Shown piece after piece: positions 34,344 through 45,427 of a DNA stretch of 64,000 nucleotides. Source of the stretch: Mytilus galloprovincialis. Taxonomy: Eukaryota > Mollusca > Bivalvia > Mytilida > Mytilidae. The translations under genes and the position numbers were made by a program. Location: NCBI RefSeq assembly GCF_965363235.1, contig NC_134847.1, positions 61,350,439 through 61,414,438 of the forward strand, in the 5' to 3' direction. The notes below the pieces were generated by a model. It worked only from the letters and a program-made list of their open reading frames with translations. It was not told the DNA's origin and did no database searches. Numbering within the stretch: position 1 is the first letter of the stretch; each line of letters opens with the position of its first letter.

Positions 34344-36655
34344 ATGAATGCTATAACTATTACCGGTGACCTTAACATTGTTAATAACACTTCTCTACGA
34401 AATGTGTTATCGAAAGGTCCGAAATATCGTGAGCCTAAATCCATCAATTGGAAATACAACTTTAAAATTTTGATGGACTCAGTGGAGGATTATGCCAGGC
34501 AATGGGCTATAATCCTGCTGGCCACGTTATAACCGGTGACCTTAACAGTTAATAACACTTCTCTACGAAATGTGTTATCGAAAGGTCCGAAATATCGTGA
34601 GCCTAAATCCATCAATTGAAAATACAACTTTAAAATTTTGATGGACTCAGTGGAGGATTATGCCAGGCAATGGGCTATAATCCTGCTGGCCACGTTATAA
34701 CCGGTGACCTTAACATTGTTAATAACACTTCTCTACGAAATGTGTTATCGAAAGGTCCGAAATATCGTGAGCCTAAATCCATCAATTGGAAATACAACTT
34801 TAAAATTTTGATGGACTCAGTGGAGGATTATGCCAGGCAATGGGCTAAACGTGAAAAGGAAGACGTAGACACTCTATCCGAATGGATTGAGGTCGTTAAT
34901 ACAAATAAGAATCACGAAACTGAATGGGTCCATCAATGCCCATGCTCCGTCAATCTTTAAAGACCCAAATGTTGCTAAACACTTATCCAACCTCCATGAT
35001 AAATATGTTGTTGTCCCCGCAGACAAAGCCCCAAATAACATCGTTTTTGTCTGTAAAAGTCACTACATTAATTGCTTGATAAACGAATTAGGTATAGACA
35101 ATTCACTTGGAAACTCAACATATACCCTCACGACACTTACCAAAGAGGAAATCCTGGATAATCATAGGTCTGTTCTTTGTTCCTTTGGTATTTCAACCAA
35201 AGATGAAGAACTGGATTTTCCATCACTGTATTGGATACCTAAACTACACAAGTGTCCTTACAAACAACGATATATTGCTGGGTCTTCCAAGTGCTCCACG
35301 AAACCTCTTTCTAAATTATTAACATCTATTTTATCAGCAATCAAAGACGGGCTTCAAAGTTATTGTGAAACTGCCTATTCTAGAGGAGGTGTGAATCAGA
35401 TGTGGATACTTAAAAATTCCAAAGATCTTTTAGAGTACATACAATCTAACTCTCTTTCATCTTGTAACAGTATTAAAACATTTGACTTTTTTTACTCTTT
35501 ACACAAGTATTCCACATTCCAAACTAAAAGACAAATTGAAAGAGTTGGTATTACTTTGCTTCATAAAAAAGAATGGCCAACGTAGATACAAGTATCTTGT
35601 CTTAGGGAGGGATAAATCATACTTTGTAAAGAATCACTCTGATTCAAACAAAAAATTCTCTGAAACCGATATTATCAAGATGCTTGATTTCTTGATTGAC
35701 AACATATTTGTAACGTTCGGAGGACGTGTTTTTCAACAGACTGTCGGCATCCCAATGGGAACAAACTGTGCCCCTCTACTTGCCGACTTGTTTCTTTATT
35801 ATTATGAGGCTGACTTCATGCAGGAACTTCTTAGGAAGAAAGATAAGAAGTTAGCAATATCCTTTAACTCTACTTTCCGCTATATAGATGACGTCCTTTC
35901 ACTAAACAATTCAAAATTTGGTGACTATGTGCAACGCATCTATCCCATCGAATTGGAGATAAAGGATACTACAGATACAGTTAAGTCGGCTTCATATCTT
36001 GACTTACATCTAGAAATTGACAATGAGGGTCGGTTGAAAACAAAACTTTACGACAAAAGAGATGATTTCAGCTTTCCAATTGTGAACTTTCCATTTCTAA
36101 GTAGCAACATTCCAGCAGCACCTACATACGGGGTATATATCTCCCAATTGATACGATATTCCCGTGCTTGCATTTCCTATCATGATTTTCTTGATAGAGG
36201 GTTACTGCTCACAAGGAAGCTATTAAACCAAGAGTTCCAAATGGTGAAGTTGAAATCATCCCTTCGTAAATTTTACGGACGCCATCACGAGTTGGTTGAC
36301 CGTTATGGAATAACCGTTTCACAAATGATATCGGATATGTTCCTTACGTCGTAACTACAATCCCTTTCATGAATGTGACCTACCGAATTAGACTATTTAC
36401 CGGATTTGTAATCACATAAGCAACACGACGGGTGCCACATGTGGAGCAGGATCTGCTTACCCTTCCGGAGCACCTGAGATCACCCCTAGTTTTTGGTGGG
36501 GTTCGTTTTGTTTATATTTTAGTTTTCTATGTTGTGTCATGTGTACTATTGTTTTTCTGTTTGTCTTTTTCATTTTTAGCCATGGCGTTGTCAGTTTGTT
36601 TTAGATTTATGAGTTTGGCTGTCCCTTTGGTATCTTTCGTCCCTCTTCTATAACA
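34344..36655 (+). mobile_element. Penelope-like retroelement, 5'-truncated, RT largely readable
   Basis: The N-terminal part reads [19 protein letters not shown] and [10 protein letters not shown]. The RT region has ADKAPNNIVFVCKSHY, IPKLHKCPYKQRYIAGSSKC, GIPMGTNCAPLLADL and the catalytic FRYIDDVLS. It closes with YGITVSQM and a stop at 36352-36354. These are Penelope-like RT marks. No GIY-YIG nuclease follows the RT, so the copy either belongs to a lineage with the nuclease in front of the RT (now truncated away) or lacks one. The catalytic residues are intact, but about two frame breaks and the lost 5' end make it inactive. The 3' tail (36432-36655: GTGCCACATGTGGAGCAGGA, CTTCCGGAGCACCTGAGATC) is found again at 31990 and inside the TIR element at 40814. 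Confidence 0.85.
34363..34870 (+). repeat. Triplicated unit of about 170 bp at the 5' end of the Penelope-like copy
   Basis: CCGGTGACCTTAACA begins units at 34363, 34533 and 34701 (periods 170 and 168). Each unit repeats the same coding stretch up to GCCAGGCAATGGGCTA. Only the third unit leads on into the RT. The junction GGGCTATAATCCTGCTGGCC shows that the duplication joined the end of one unit to sequence just upstream of the next. The units are almost identical, so it is recent. Confidence 0.9.
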
Positions 36656-36659
36656 TATA

Positions 36660-39600
36660 TCTGCTGTGAGCAGGCGAGTTGAAGTAAACCATTTTGCATT
36701 TCAGAAAGTACCAAGTATACTACAGCACATGGACCAACTAATATAACCAATGACAACGAAACAAAATGGCAAGATAAGAGAGGCATACAACACAATAGAA
36801 ACACTGGGACCAACAAATCCAACGATCTGAGAAGCGCTATAAAGCACATAAAGACAAAGCAAGCTAACAATAAGCACCAAATATCAAACTCTTTTTTAAC
36901 CATCCCAAGCCTCAAAAAAGTTCCACCAAATCAGGACACAATATTGTTAGAAACAGTCCACAGATTATAGGCGTAACAACATTCAACATTGAGGGCATTA
37001 AATCAAATTTGGAATACTTGAAAGAACTTTTAAAACAACAAAATTTCTTATGTATACAGGAACACTGGCTCTGGACATTTGAACAAGACTTTATTGATAA
37101 AGCAGTACCACAAATGGATCATTTTACAAGATGACATGACTTTAACGATCAAATAACCAATTTTCAAATTCCAAGAGGTCGTGGTGGAGTTTCGATTTTA
37201 TGGCCAACGGAATGGAGCCCCTTTGTTAAAAAACTAGATGATGGAAATAATAGAATAATTGCTGTCGAAATTTTATCAAACAACAAACCCATATGCTTAG
37301 TAAATGCCTACATGCCAACTAAAAAGGCAAATTCAGATTTTGAATATCAAGAACACCTAGATATTTTACAATCAATAGTAGACAAATATGAAGACACCCA
37401 TTCAGTACTAGTCTGTGGAGATATGAATGGTACATATCTAAATGATAGGAATAACAGCCATGATGCAAAATTTAAAAAGTTTATAAAGAAAAACAATATG
37501 ATTATCCATCGTGACATGAAGAGCAATCAAACTTTTTATCATAATGATGGCAGATCTTCGTCTCAAATTGATTATATTACATCAAACAATGACATTCTTG
37601 AAACAACAATGGTTATCCAGCAAAGTCCTATAAATTCCTCTACACATCTGCCAGTAAAAGCCATAACAACAAAGGAACTTGATGCTAAACAGCAAAATAG
37701 GAAAAAGAAAAATACAACTTCATACAAGCTGCTGTGGGACAAAGTAGATAAAAAACGATATCAATCAACGTTTAAAGACCTACTAGCAATTTCACAAATC
37801 AACTGGACCAATTTTTCTGTCGATGAGAAATTGCAAGATCTTACCTTAATTCTACATAAAACAGCTGAATCTGTCGTACCAAAAAAGCGCATTAGACTTA
37901 ACGGATTCAAAAGAAAAGCATCTCCAACTGTTCTGCAGCTGATAAGAAAAAGCAAAAACAAACATAGAGAATGGGATTTGGCAGGACGTCCAAGAAACAA
38001 TCACAAGCTATTTCTTACTAAGAAAGAAGCAAAGCGTATACTAAGACAACAACAGAGAAATGAAATCGCCATTGAACGACAACAGTTTTTTGACAAACTA
38101 AAGCACGACCCGAATGACAAAACCTTCTTTCAGCTATTAAAACGAAATCAGTCAACGGTAAAATCCTCTGTACCAGAATATATTATGAAAAAGGAACAAA
38201 TAGCTTCAACCTCAAATGAACAAAGACAAATCTTTGTTGAATATTTTAAGGAACTAGCCACCCCACAAAACCAACCAGAATTTAATGATCAATTAATGCA
38301 AAATAGCCAAAGAAGATATGATATTATCAAGAAAGTCTCAAAGTCAGAAAGAAAAAGGAAAATTGATGTATCCAAGGATGAAATAAAGAAAGCTATACTA
38401 AAACTCAAAAATGGCAAGACAGCAGATGAATATGGGATAAGAGCAGAACATATAAAACATACTGGAGATGAAGCACTTATTGCTTACCAAACCATTTTAA
38501 AACAAATTCTGGAAGAAGGCAAAGTAGCAAAGTCATTTAAGACTGGAGTAATTACACCTGTCCTGAAGAAAGGAAAAAATGCGATGTATACAGAAAACTA
38601 CAGAGGCATCACTGTCACGTCTATCCATGGCAAAGTTGTTGAATATGTACTTATAGAAAAAGCTAAAATACGCAACATGAATCAATCTAATATGCAGTTT
38701 GGATTTACTGAAGGGTTCTCCTCAAATATGGCCTCACTTATTCTATCTGAATTGTGCTCTGAAATTACAGGAAAGAACAAATTACTATTTATTACGACTC
38801 TTGATAGCCAAAAAGCATTCGATGTTGTTAACCATCAAATATTATTGGACAAAATGTATTTTCTTGGCATGGATATTCAGTTCTGGGACATAATCGAAGA
38901 TCTATATGAGGATATAACATCTACTGTGAAATGGCAAGGAGATCAAAGCTTTAGCTTTAGGATTGAACAGGGCGTAAGACAAGGTGGGGTCTTATCCAAT
39001 CATCTCTATAAACAATATATCAATGAGCTACTATGCAATCTAGAAAAACATGGAATTGGTATCTCGATCGGGAACACCTACGCAGGATGCCCTACATGTG
39101 CTGACGATATCGTCTTACTCTCATATGATCATACAGAAATGCAAGAAATGTTGGACACCGTGTATACATATGCTGGAGACCATAGATTTCAAATACATCC
39201 TGTAAAGATCCTATCAAAAATATTACTAAGGTAACATCAGAGAACTTCAATAATAATTTAGACAGTCTTAAACTTGGACAAAATGATATAGATATCAATT
39301 CTGAGACCACACACCTTGGTCTGAAGAGAACTACTTCTGATGACAGTAAAATTAATGTTGACGAAAGAATAACATTGGATAGGCGAACTTTATACTCATT
39401 GATTAAAAGTGGAATCCATGGAACAAATGGGTTAAATCCTAGAACATCCGTCAAAATTTATCAAATATATGTCATCCCAAGATTATTGTATGGACTTGAA
39501 ACTATACATATCCAAAACAAGGACATGGTCTCACTCTGCAGCTTCCATCTAAGCACACTAAAACACCTCCAGTCCTTACCAAATAGAACAGCTACCTCAG

Positions 39601-40314
39601 CAGTATATCTCTTAGTTGGCGCTCTTCCAGTTGCCGCAGAAATCCACAAACGACAGTTAAGTCTCCTACATTCCATTAATTGCTATGAGTGATAACATGT
39701 CTATCAGAGAAATAGCTCGTAGACAACACATAAGTGGAAAACCAACTAGCTTCTTTGTTAAAATACAAGACGTACTCACTATGTACCAATTACCTTCATT
39801 CAGTGAAATAATGAACGGCCATTTCAATAAACTAGATTGGAAAAAACTTGTCAAAACATCAATCAATTCATATTGGACTTCCAAATTAAGAGAGAACTGC
39901 AACTTAAAAACAACTTTGAATAAACTTGCATTTGACATTATGGGAATAGGGAAAACGCATAATATATGGGATACCAAATCTAACTCTGTTAAACAAGTTA
40001 AACAGGCAGTAACAAAAGCCCGAATGGCAACAGGAACATATACTCTACAAATCCATAAAGTGAAATTCAATCAGTCTGAGCTGGATCCAACTTGTCCTAT
40101 ATGCAGATTGGAAGATGAGACTCTTCTCCATGTACTCACTAGATGCTCGGCATTTAATGATATAAGAAAATCACAATTTCAAATACTGAAGAATCTTATT
40201 ATATCTAAAATTGGTCAGGAAAAATGGAAAAGTCAGTTTATTAATAGACAAATAATATGCCAACTAATTATTGACTGTCAGTGCCTCGTTCAGCAACACT
40301 TATTGCCCCGTTGA
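36660..40314 (+). mobile_element. APE-type LINE, almost full coding region
   Basis: The APE endonuclease begins near 36970 (GVTTFNIEGIKSNL), with QEHW, GDMNGTYL, SSQIDYI and STHLPVKA. The RT core follows in 37312-39234: NYRGITVTS, LDSQKAFDVV, GVRQGGVLS and the catalytic CADDIVLLS. The C-terminal part at 39685-40314 holds a zinc-knuckle-like CPICRLEDE followed by HVLTRC. One in-frame TGA at 37132-37134 splits the nuclease. The frame shifts near 39200 and again near 39685, so the copy is not functional, though all catalytic RT residues stand. It belongs to the Jockey/I/CR1-like superset; the exact clade is not assigned. Stop codons at 36865 and 36871 close the frame before the nuclease, and a short frame ending near 36832 may be the end of ORF1. 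The 3' end is abrupt: the stop lies exactly where the duplicated block begins, with no 3' UTR or poly-A seen. Confidence 0.85.
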
Positions 40315-40813
40315 GCTAAAATCGAATGAAACCCTCACCTCATTGCAAGATTAAGACGACCCTAATACCAGTATGAACGGATTTTTTAGCACAAATAATT
40401 TGCTAGATATAAACCCTGATTTAATCCAAAAAGACAAATACTAGTACGCATTAGATGATATTATCCAAATACAGGACTTTGTGGAGAGTTGTCTCATTGG
40501 GAATTATACCACATACATGAGTTTGGATTCGCATTGACGTTGATGCATGCAAAGCAGACGATGCTTTTTATGTCGCAGCTGCTTTTGGGGTTCATGCGAT
40601 TACTCTGGTTTTTTTTTGTGTTTATTACCTTGCTACGTCTCTTCCTAATCGGTTAACGAAACTTGAACATCGGTAAAACTACATTTGGCTTAATTCACGG
40701 TCACTTTCACAAATATTAATTGATTGACCAATACGCTGTATCGGTGTCTCAAGTCACTTGTGATATCGTATTTGCGGTCGACAATCTTTAGATTGTAGTT
40801 AATTGAACTGTTA

Positions 40814-41469
40814 CAGTCCTTGGATGGTGTAAACTTCCCCTTCCGGAGCACCCGAGATCACCCCTAGTTTTTGGAGGGGTTCGTGTTGTTTATTCTTTAG
40901 TTTTCTATGTTGTGTCATGTGTACTATTGTTTTTCTGTTTGTCTTTTTCATTTTTGGCCATGGCGTTGTCAGTTTGTTTTGGATTTATGAGTTTGACTGT
41001 CCCTTTGGTATCTTTCGTCCCTCTTTTCCCACTAACACCATACACCATTACACAATACACCATACACCATTACACCATACACCTTGTTCCATTACACCAT
41101 ACACGTTACACCTTTGCACCATACACCTTACACATTACACCCTGCACCATTGCCCATTCTATCTACACGATCCTAAATTACCCATAATGCAATCAAATTT
41201 CAAATATTAAGATTATTATTATTGTTTATGTTTACAATTCGAAAAATTAAAATTAAAAGAACTTCTATATCAACCAATGAAATGTTGTACACCATCATTC
41301 ACACCATTCCCTATCGCACGTTACACATCACATTATTCCTCAAACACCATTACACCATCCCCCTTACACCATACACCATAGCACCATACACCTTACACCA
41401 TTACACCATATGCCATACACCATTACACCATACACGTTTTTTGGAGAAGTTTACACCATCCAAGGGCTG
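40814..41469. mobile_element. 656-bp TA-flanked TIR element with captured Penelope tail and satellite core
   Basis: Ends: CAGTCCTTGGATGGTGTAAA on the left and, reversed, CAGCCCTTGGATGGTGTAAA on the right, each followed by CTTC, so 24-bp TIRs with one mismatch. TA lies on both sides. Copy I at about 8060 has GAACTGTTATTCGACC with a single TA, proving the insertion. Directly inside the left TIR is a piece of Penelope-like 3' tail (about 40842-41025: CTTCCGGAGCACCCGAGATC). The rest is satellite-like ACACCATTACACC repeats at 41036-41150 and 41300-41435, which resemble the TIR word TTTACACCATCC. Tc1/mariner-type target site. No transposase. Confidence 0.85.
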
Positions 41470-41903
41470 TATTCGACCAATTTTGTTGTATGTAAGGCTT
41501 TGACGTTTTGACGGAGTGAGAATTCACATGGTGGGCACTATCTATATAGCAGGATACGCTCACCCTGTTGCTTCTTTTGGGGTTCCTGTGATTCCCTCAG
41601 TTTTCATGTTTTGCTTTGGTTTACACTTTTTTAACGATTTACGATATTTGAACATCAATAAAAGTCCTATCGTCATAATTCATAAACAAGGAATGGTGGT
41701 TAGGATTATAACTTGGGCAAGTGGAACATTCTGGTGGTTATCTGTGTCAGTTATATTCCATAGCAGTCAACATAATAGCGAGTGCAGTAGAAAGTAATGA
41801 ATACTTGTCATTCAAATTCCAAGAGATATTACTGTAACAAATGGAACACAATTTGCATATAAACATTGTATAAAACAACTATAAATATATTAAAGATCGA
41901 ATA

Positions 41904-41909
41904 TTTATT
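41904..41909 (-). terminator. Polyadenylation signal of inhibitor gene C
   Basis: AATAAA on the minus strand, 8 bases after the TAA stop at 41918-41920. Confidence 0.7.
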
Positions 41910-41917
41910 TAAACTTT

Positions 41918-44752
41918 TTAGTGTTGGCACCTACAACTTCCATCGACACAATGTGCTCGTCCTCCATGCTTTTGACAATGTTGGTGACAGTCATCACGTG
42001 TGGTACAAGCTAGAAGTAGAAGTTTTTTACATGTAAATAGTACCATTTTTATAAGCAAATAGGTTTTCCAACTGTTTAAAAAAAAAATCACCAGAGTACA
42101 TAATAAGTGAAATATCAATTATATCTGAGATATCTATAGTTGAGAATATGAATAAAGGATAAAATACATGTTACGCTTTCTTCTTTGTTTTGCTTTAGAA
42201 GATATGACAAAATATTCAAATTAATACTATAGAGTGAAGAATTCATGGACAAAGTCCTGTATTGGTTTCACATATTCCACTTCATTACTCTACATTACAA
42301 CAATCAATTTTGATATGGCATTAATTTTGTAAGAAATCAATATAGTTTTGTATTACAGATTTTGTTTTTATAATTGTTTTGAGATTTTTTAATTAGAGTA
42401 GAATCTATTATAGAGTAACTGCTTCATACATGTTAAGGTAGCACAATACAAAGATTTTTTAACTTCCAATCTCCAAATTTTAAAATGTCGTTACTTTCTT
42501 AAAACTGCTTATAAATTAATGAAAGAGGTATATATAGATAGATAAAAGATTTATCTTTTAAATGAATGCAGTATTATTGTTATGCAATCATTATGTAATC
42601 AATTATTATGCAATTAATGCCACAATCTTGGTCAGTTCATTTGAATGAATTTAGCTTCCACTCATCTCTATAACTATACAGGAAATGTTAACGAAATCTT
42701 AATCAACACAGCAGGAGCTACAAAATAATGTCTCAAATTATCTCTATCGTAATCCATTATCTCATAAATCTGTAATAAGTGTAAACATCCTTACCAAATA
42801 AAAGTATATAATGTTTGATTATATACAGTCTATCCGAAATCTGAGACATGCTTTTGTAGATAATGGCTCTAGGAACAACTTATAATAAAATCAACCCTCT
42901 CGAGGTATCCATGAAGAAGCTATTTTCAATTGCAATTGGAAATTTTGTGTTAAATTTTGCAGACACAGTTAACATTATAATTGATTACATAATTGTTGTA
43001 TAATATTAACATTGCATTCATTTGAAAGAGTAATCTTTAAGCTGTCCATAAATACCACTTTTATAAATGTTCAAGCACTATAAAGAAAGTTACAGCATTT
43101 TAAAACTGGCGATTGAAGGTATAAAATCTTTGTATTGTGCTACCTTAAACTGGCTTTGTTTGATTTATTTATTAAATGAATGAAATATTCTTATATCTTA
43201 CCGTTGCCGGTATTGGTTGCACATGTACAACTGTGGTCAATACAAGCCAATGATCCTTGAGAACACTGTGTCAGAGAGCAGTCCGTTGCTTGTTTACAGT
43301 TCTCTGCGTAAACTGTTACTATAAAATGAAGAGGATATAATTTTTTGGTAAATTCTAAAATAGTGTTTTGTCTTAAATACAAATATGATTTCCCAAAAGA
43401 TGTTGTTGGAGAAACAAATTAATATGATATTGCATAACCTACAGTTTAGTGAACACATCAAATCGTTTAAACTAAGTGATATAATATTAAAAGTTATCAC
43501 AATTGTGTCACACTCGGATAAAGCGTTCGAAAAAAATGTGAAGTCAAGTAAGGTGAAATTCTTTTTATTTTCATATATTCTACGTGTTCCTGACAAGTAA
43601 ATATTTAGACTGATTCATAATAATGATTCTACTATTTAATGCTGAATGTAATCCTTTTTGGCTATTCTCTTGAAATTGTCGGAAACTGATCGAATGGTAC
43701 CTATTCAACCTGTAAACTATCATTGTCTCTTTGCTTATGGGTACATGTATCCAATAGTGATACTTAAAAGTGTTCATATGCCAGTAAACGAATATGTCTG
43801 TTCAAAACAGAATTCCATGTACTTAACGTATAAGAAACGTTCGCCATCTTAAATTATTATTTGGAATTTTTTCTTAGATTTGAAAAACTGAAACTAGAAT
43901 CGTGAGATCAAGGATAACAGATACCCAAACCACAGCATACTCTTGAACAGAATTGACTATTTTGTTAAAATCGATTTTTAATACTAGGCATGTTTGTATT
44001 ATTGTCAATTATGCTGTGTTTAAATTCAAAACGATTTTTTAAAACGATGAACACATTAATGTCCATGTAATGGTTATTTATTCATTATCTAGGAACCAAA
44101 GAAAATTTTGATTTAAGAATTAATAAGCGGCATACTCTTTAAATATTAAAGGCTAATACTGTCAAAATCGAATTTATTTATGGATCATACCATTTTGTTT
44201 TAAACTAAAAGAACTCTTTCAAGAAGTATCTTAGTTGGAACACAGAAACAAAACCAATTTTCAAAGATTTTAAAAGGGGTATACTCTTAATTGATAAATT
44301 CATACACTGTCAAAAATGAACTTGGTAAGTTTTAATTAAATCTATTAACAGAAACGATTTTGTAAAGTGAAACTATTATTTTCATTTTGAAATTAAAGAT
44401 CTTTCAGATAACTCACAGGCACATATCGGTTAAACACAGTCAAAATGAAATTTGACCTGTATTTGTTATGGTTCAACACTATGTTCAAATTTCAAATATG
44501 TAGTCAAGGTTTTTTTAATTATTTTCCCAAAATCAAAAGTTAAGTGTTGCGGACGGATATACGGATTGACGGAGATGTACATTATTATTTACCCGTCTAC
44601 CCCATCCCCCTTCATTGGCGGAGATATAACACTACACGTGGCTTATTTAATAAGATTTATCAAAGCTGGTATGAAGTAAATGTCTGCTTTTAGCTACAAT
44701 TAAATAATTACGTACCAAGGAAAACTAATGCGAAACACAGAACGACCTTCAT
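41918..44752 (-). CDS. I84-type (cvSI-like) secreted serine protease inhibitor, gene C
   Basis: Three exons on the minus strand: 44752-44716, 43318-43202 and 42009-41918. Introns are phase 1 with GT-AG ends, giving 81 residues. The signal peptide MKVVLCFALVFL is identical to that of gene A. Module 1 starts ENCKQATDCSLTQC and ends CIDHSCTC. Module 2 starts ACTTRDDCHQHC and ends CVDGSCRCQH. Twelve cysteines in two six-Cys modules fit family I84 (oyster cvSI inhibitors of subtilisin-type proteases). It differs from gene A at nine residues in module 1 but only two in module 2. Intron 2 carries a TTAA-flanked element (42437-43144) absent from gene A. It is head to head with gene D, with 675 bases between the two ATGs. 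Function by family resemblance. Confidence 0.87.
42437..43144. mobile_element. 708-bp TTAA-flanked TIR element in intron 2 of gene C
   Basis: It starts GGTAGCACAATACAAAGATT and ends, reversed, with the same GGTAGCACAATACAAAGATT. The symmetry continues for roughly 45 bases. TTAA lies on both sides (42433-42436 and 43145-43148). Gene A has CATACTGAAATGG at this point with no insertion. The TTAA target suggests piggyBac- or Kolobok-type transposition. No transposase frame is present. A weaker relative with GGTAGCA ends lies at 55883-56471. Confidence 0.85.
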
Positions 44753-45427
44753 TTTCTTGCTGTTTGGTTAGTAATGAGCATCATCTTGATATTTTCATTT
44801 TTATATCATAATAATTATTGTCGGACTAGGGTCCAATACATTACTGATAAGATTTCCGACTAATAATAGGTGTACTGAGAATATTAAAACACGTTCTTTG
44901 TGATACTTTATTTTGAACTTGTTTTGTCCAGTAGTCAATTATTCACGTTTATCAATAGTGTATTTGTACTACGGTTTCTCATCGCGATTATTTGTAATCG
45001 ATTACTAAACAGAGAAGGCAGTTGTTGTATACATCACTGAAACATACCACACGAGACCCGTTCCTTTCATTTTTTTAAATTTCAAAGTGTAACCAAATAC
45101 GATATATAAGGCTATACTCTCACCCAATATGGAATTTACTGAACAAAATAATTCGTATTAGGTCACTAGCACACAATGTAATGTATTTATCTTAACGACC
45201 ATCTCAACATGTGCTATTTAGACTAATAACATATCTAAGAGAATTGGACAGGCACAGCTAATTTAACATCATAATCAATTTTTTGTATACATGGTAATAG
45301 TTGGTAACGGTTTTAATTTATTTATTGTATGAACTCAAAAGTGCACGAAACAGGAAAGATCAGATTTGAACGTTCTGTGACCTTTCAAGAGATAATAATA
45401 AGCAGAAAGTTGAATATCTAATACAAA
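44753..45427. promoter_or_regulatory. Shared head-to-head promoter region of genes C and D
   Basis: A 675-base interval lies between the two divergent start codons. On the minus side a TATAAAAA box is at 44798-44805, 46 bases from the gene C ATG. On the plus side no canonical TATA is seen; GATAATAATAAG near 45395 is the closest. The interval is conserved with copy I, where it has been split by the 9.96-kb insertion and a Helitron. Confidence 0.6.

Noticed and set aside
36607-36915. Minus-strand 102-codon frame
   Set aside because: It spans the Penelope-like tail and the start of the LINE on the wrong strand.
40912-41210. Plus-strand frames of 91-97 codons with HYTIH-type repeats
   Set aside because: They are the translation of the satellite ACACCATTACACC in the TIR element, not a gene.
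41036-41435. Regular repeats resembling a CRISPR array
   Set aside because: The repeats are contiguous simple-sequence satellite with no unique spacers, in an animal genome.
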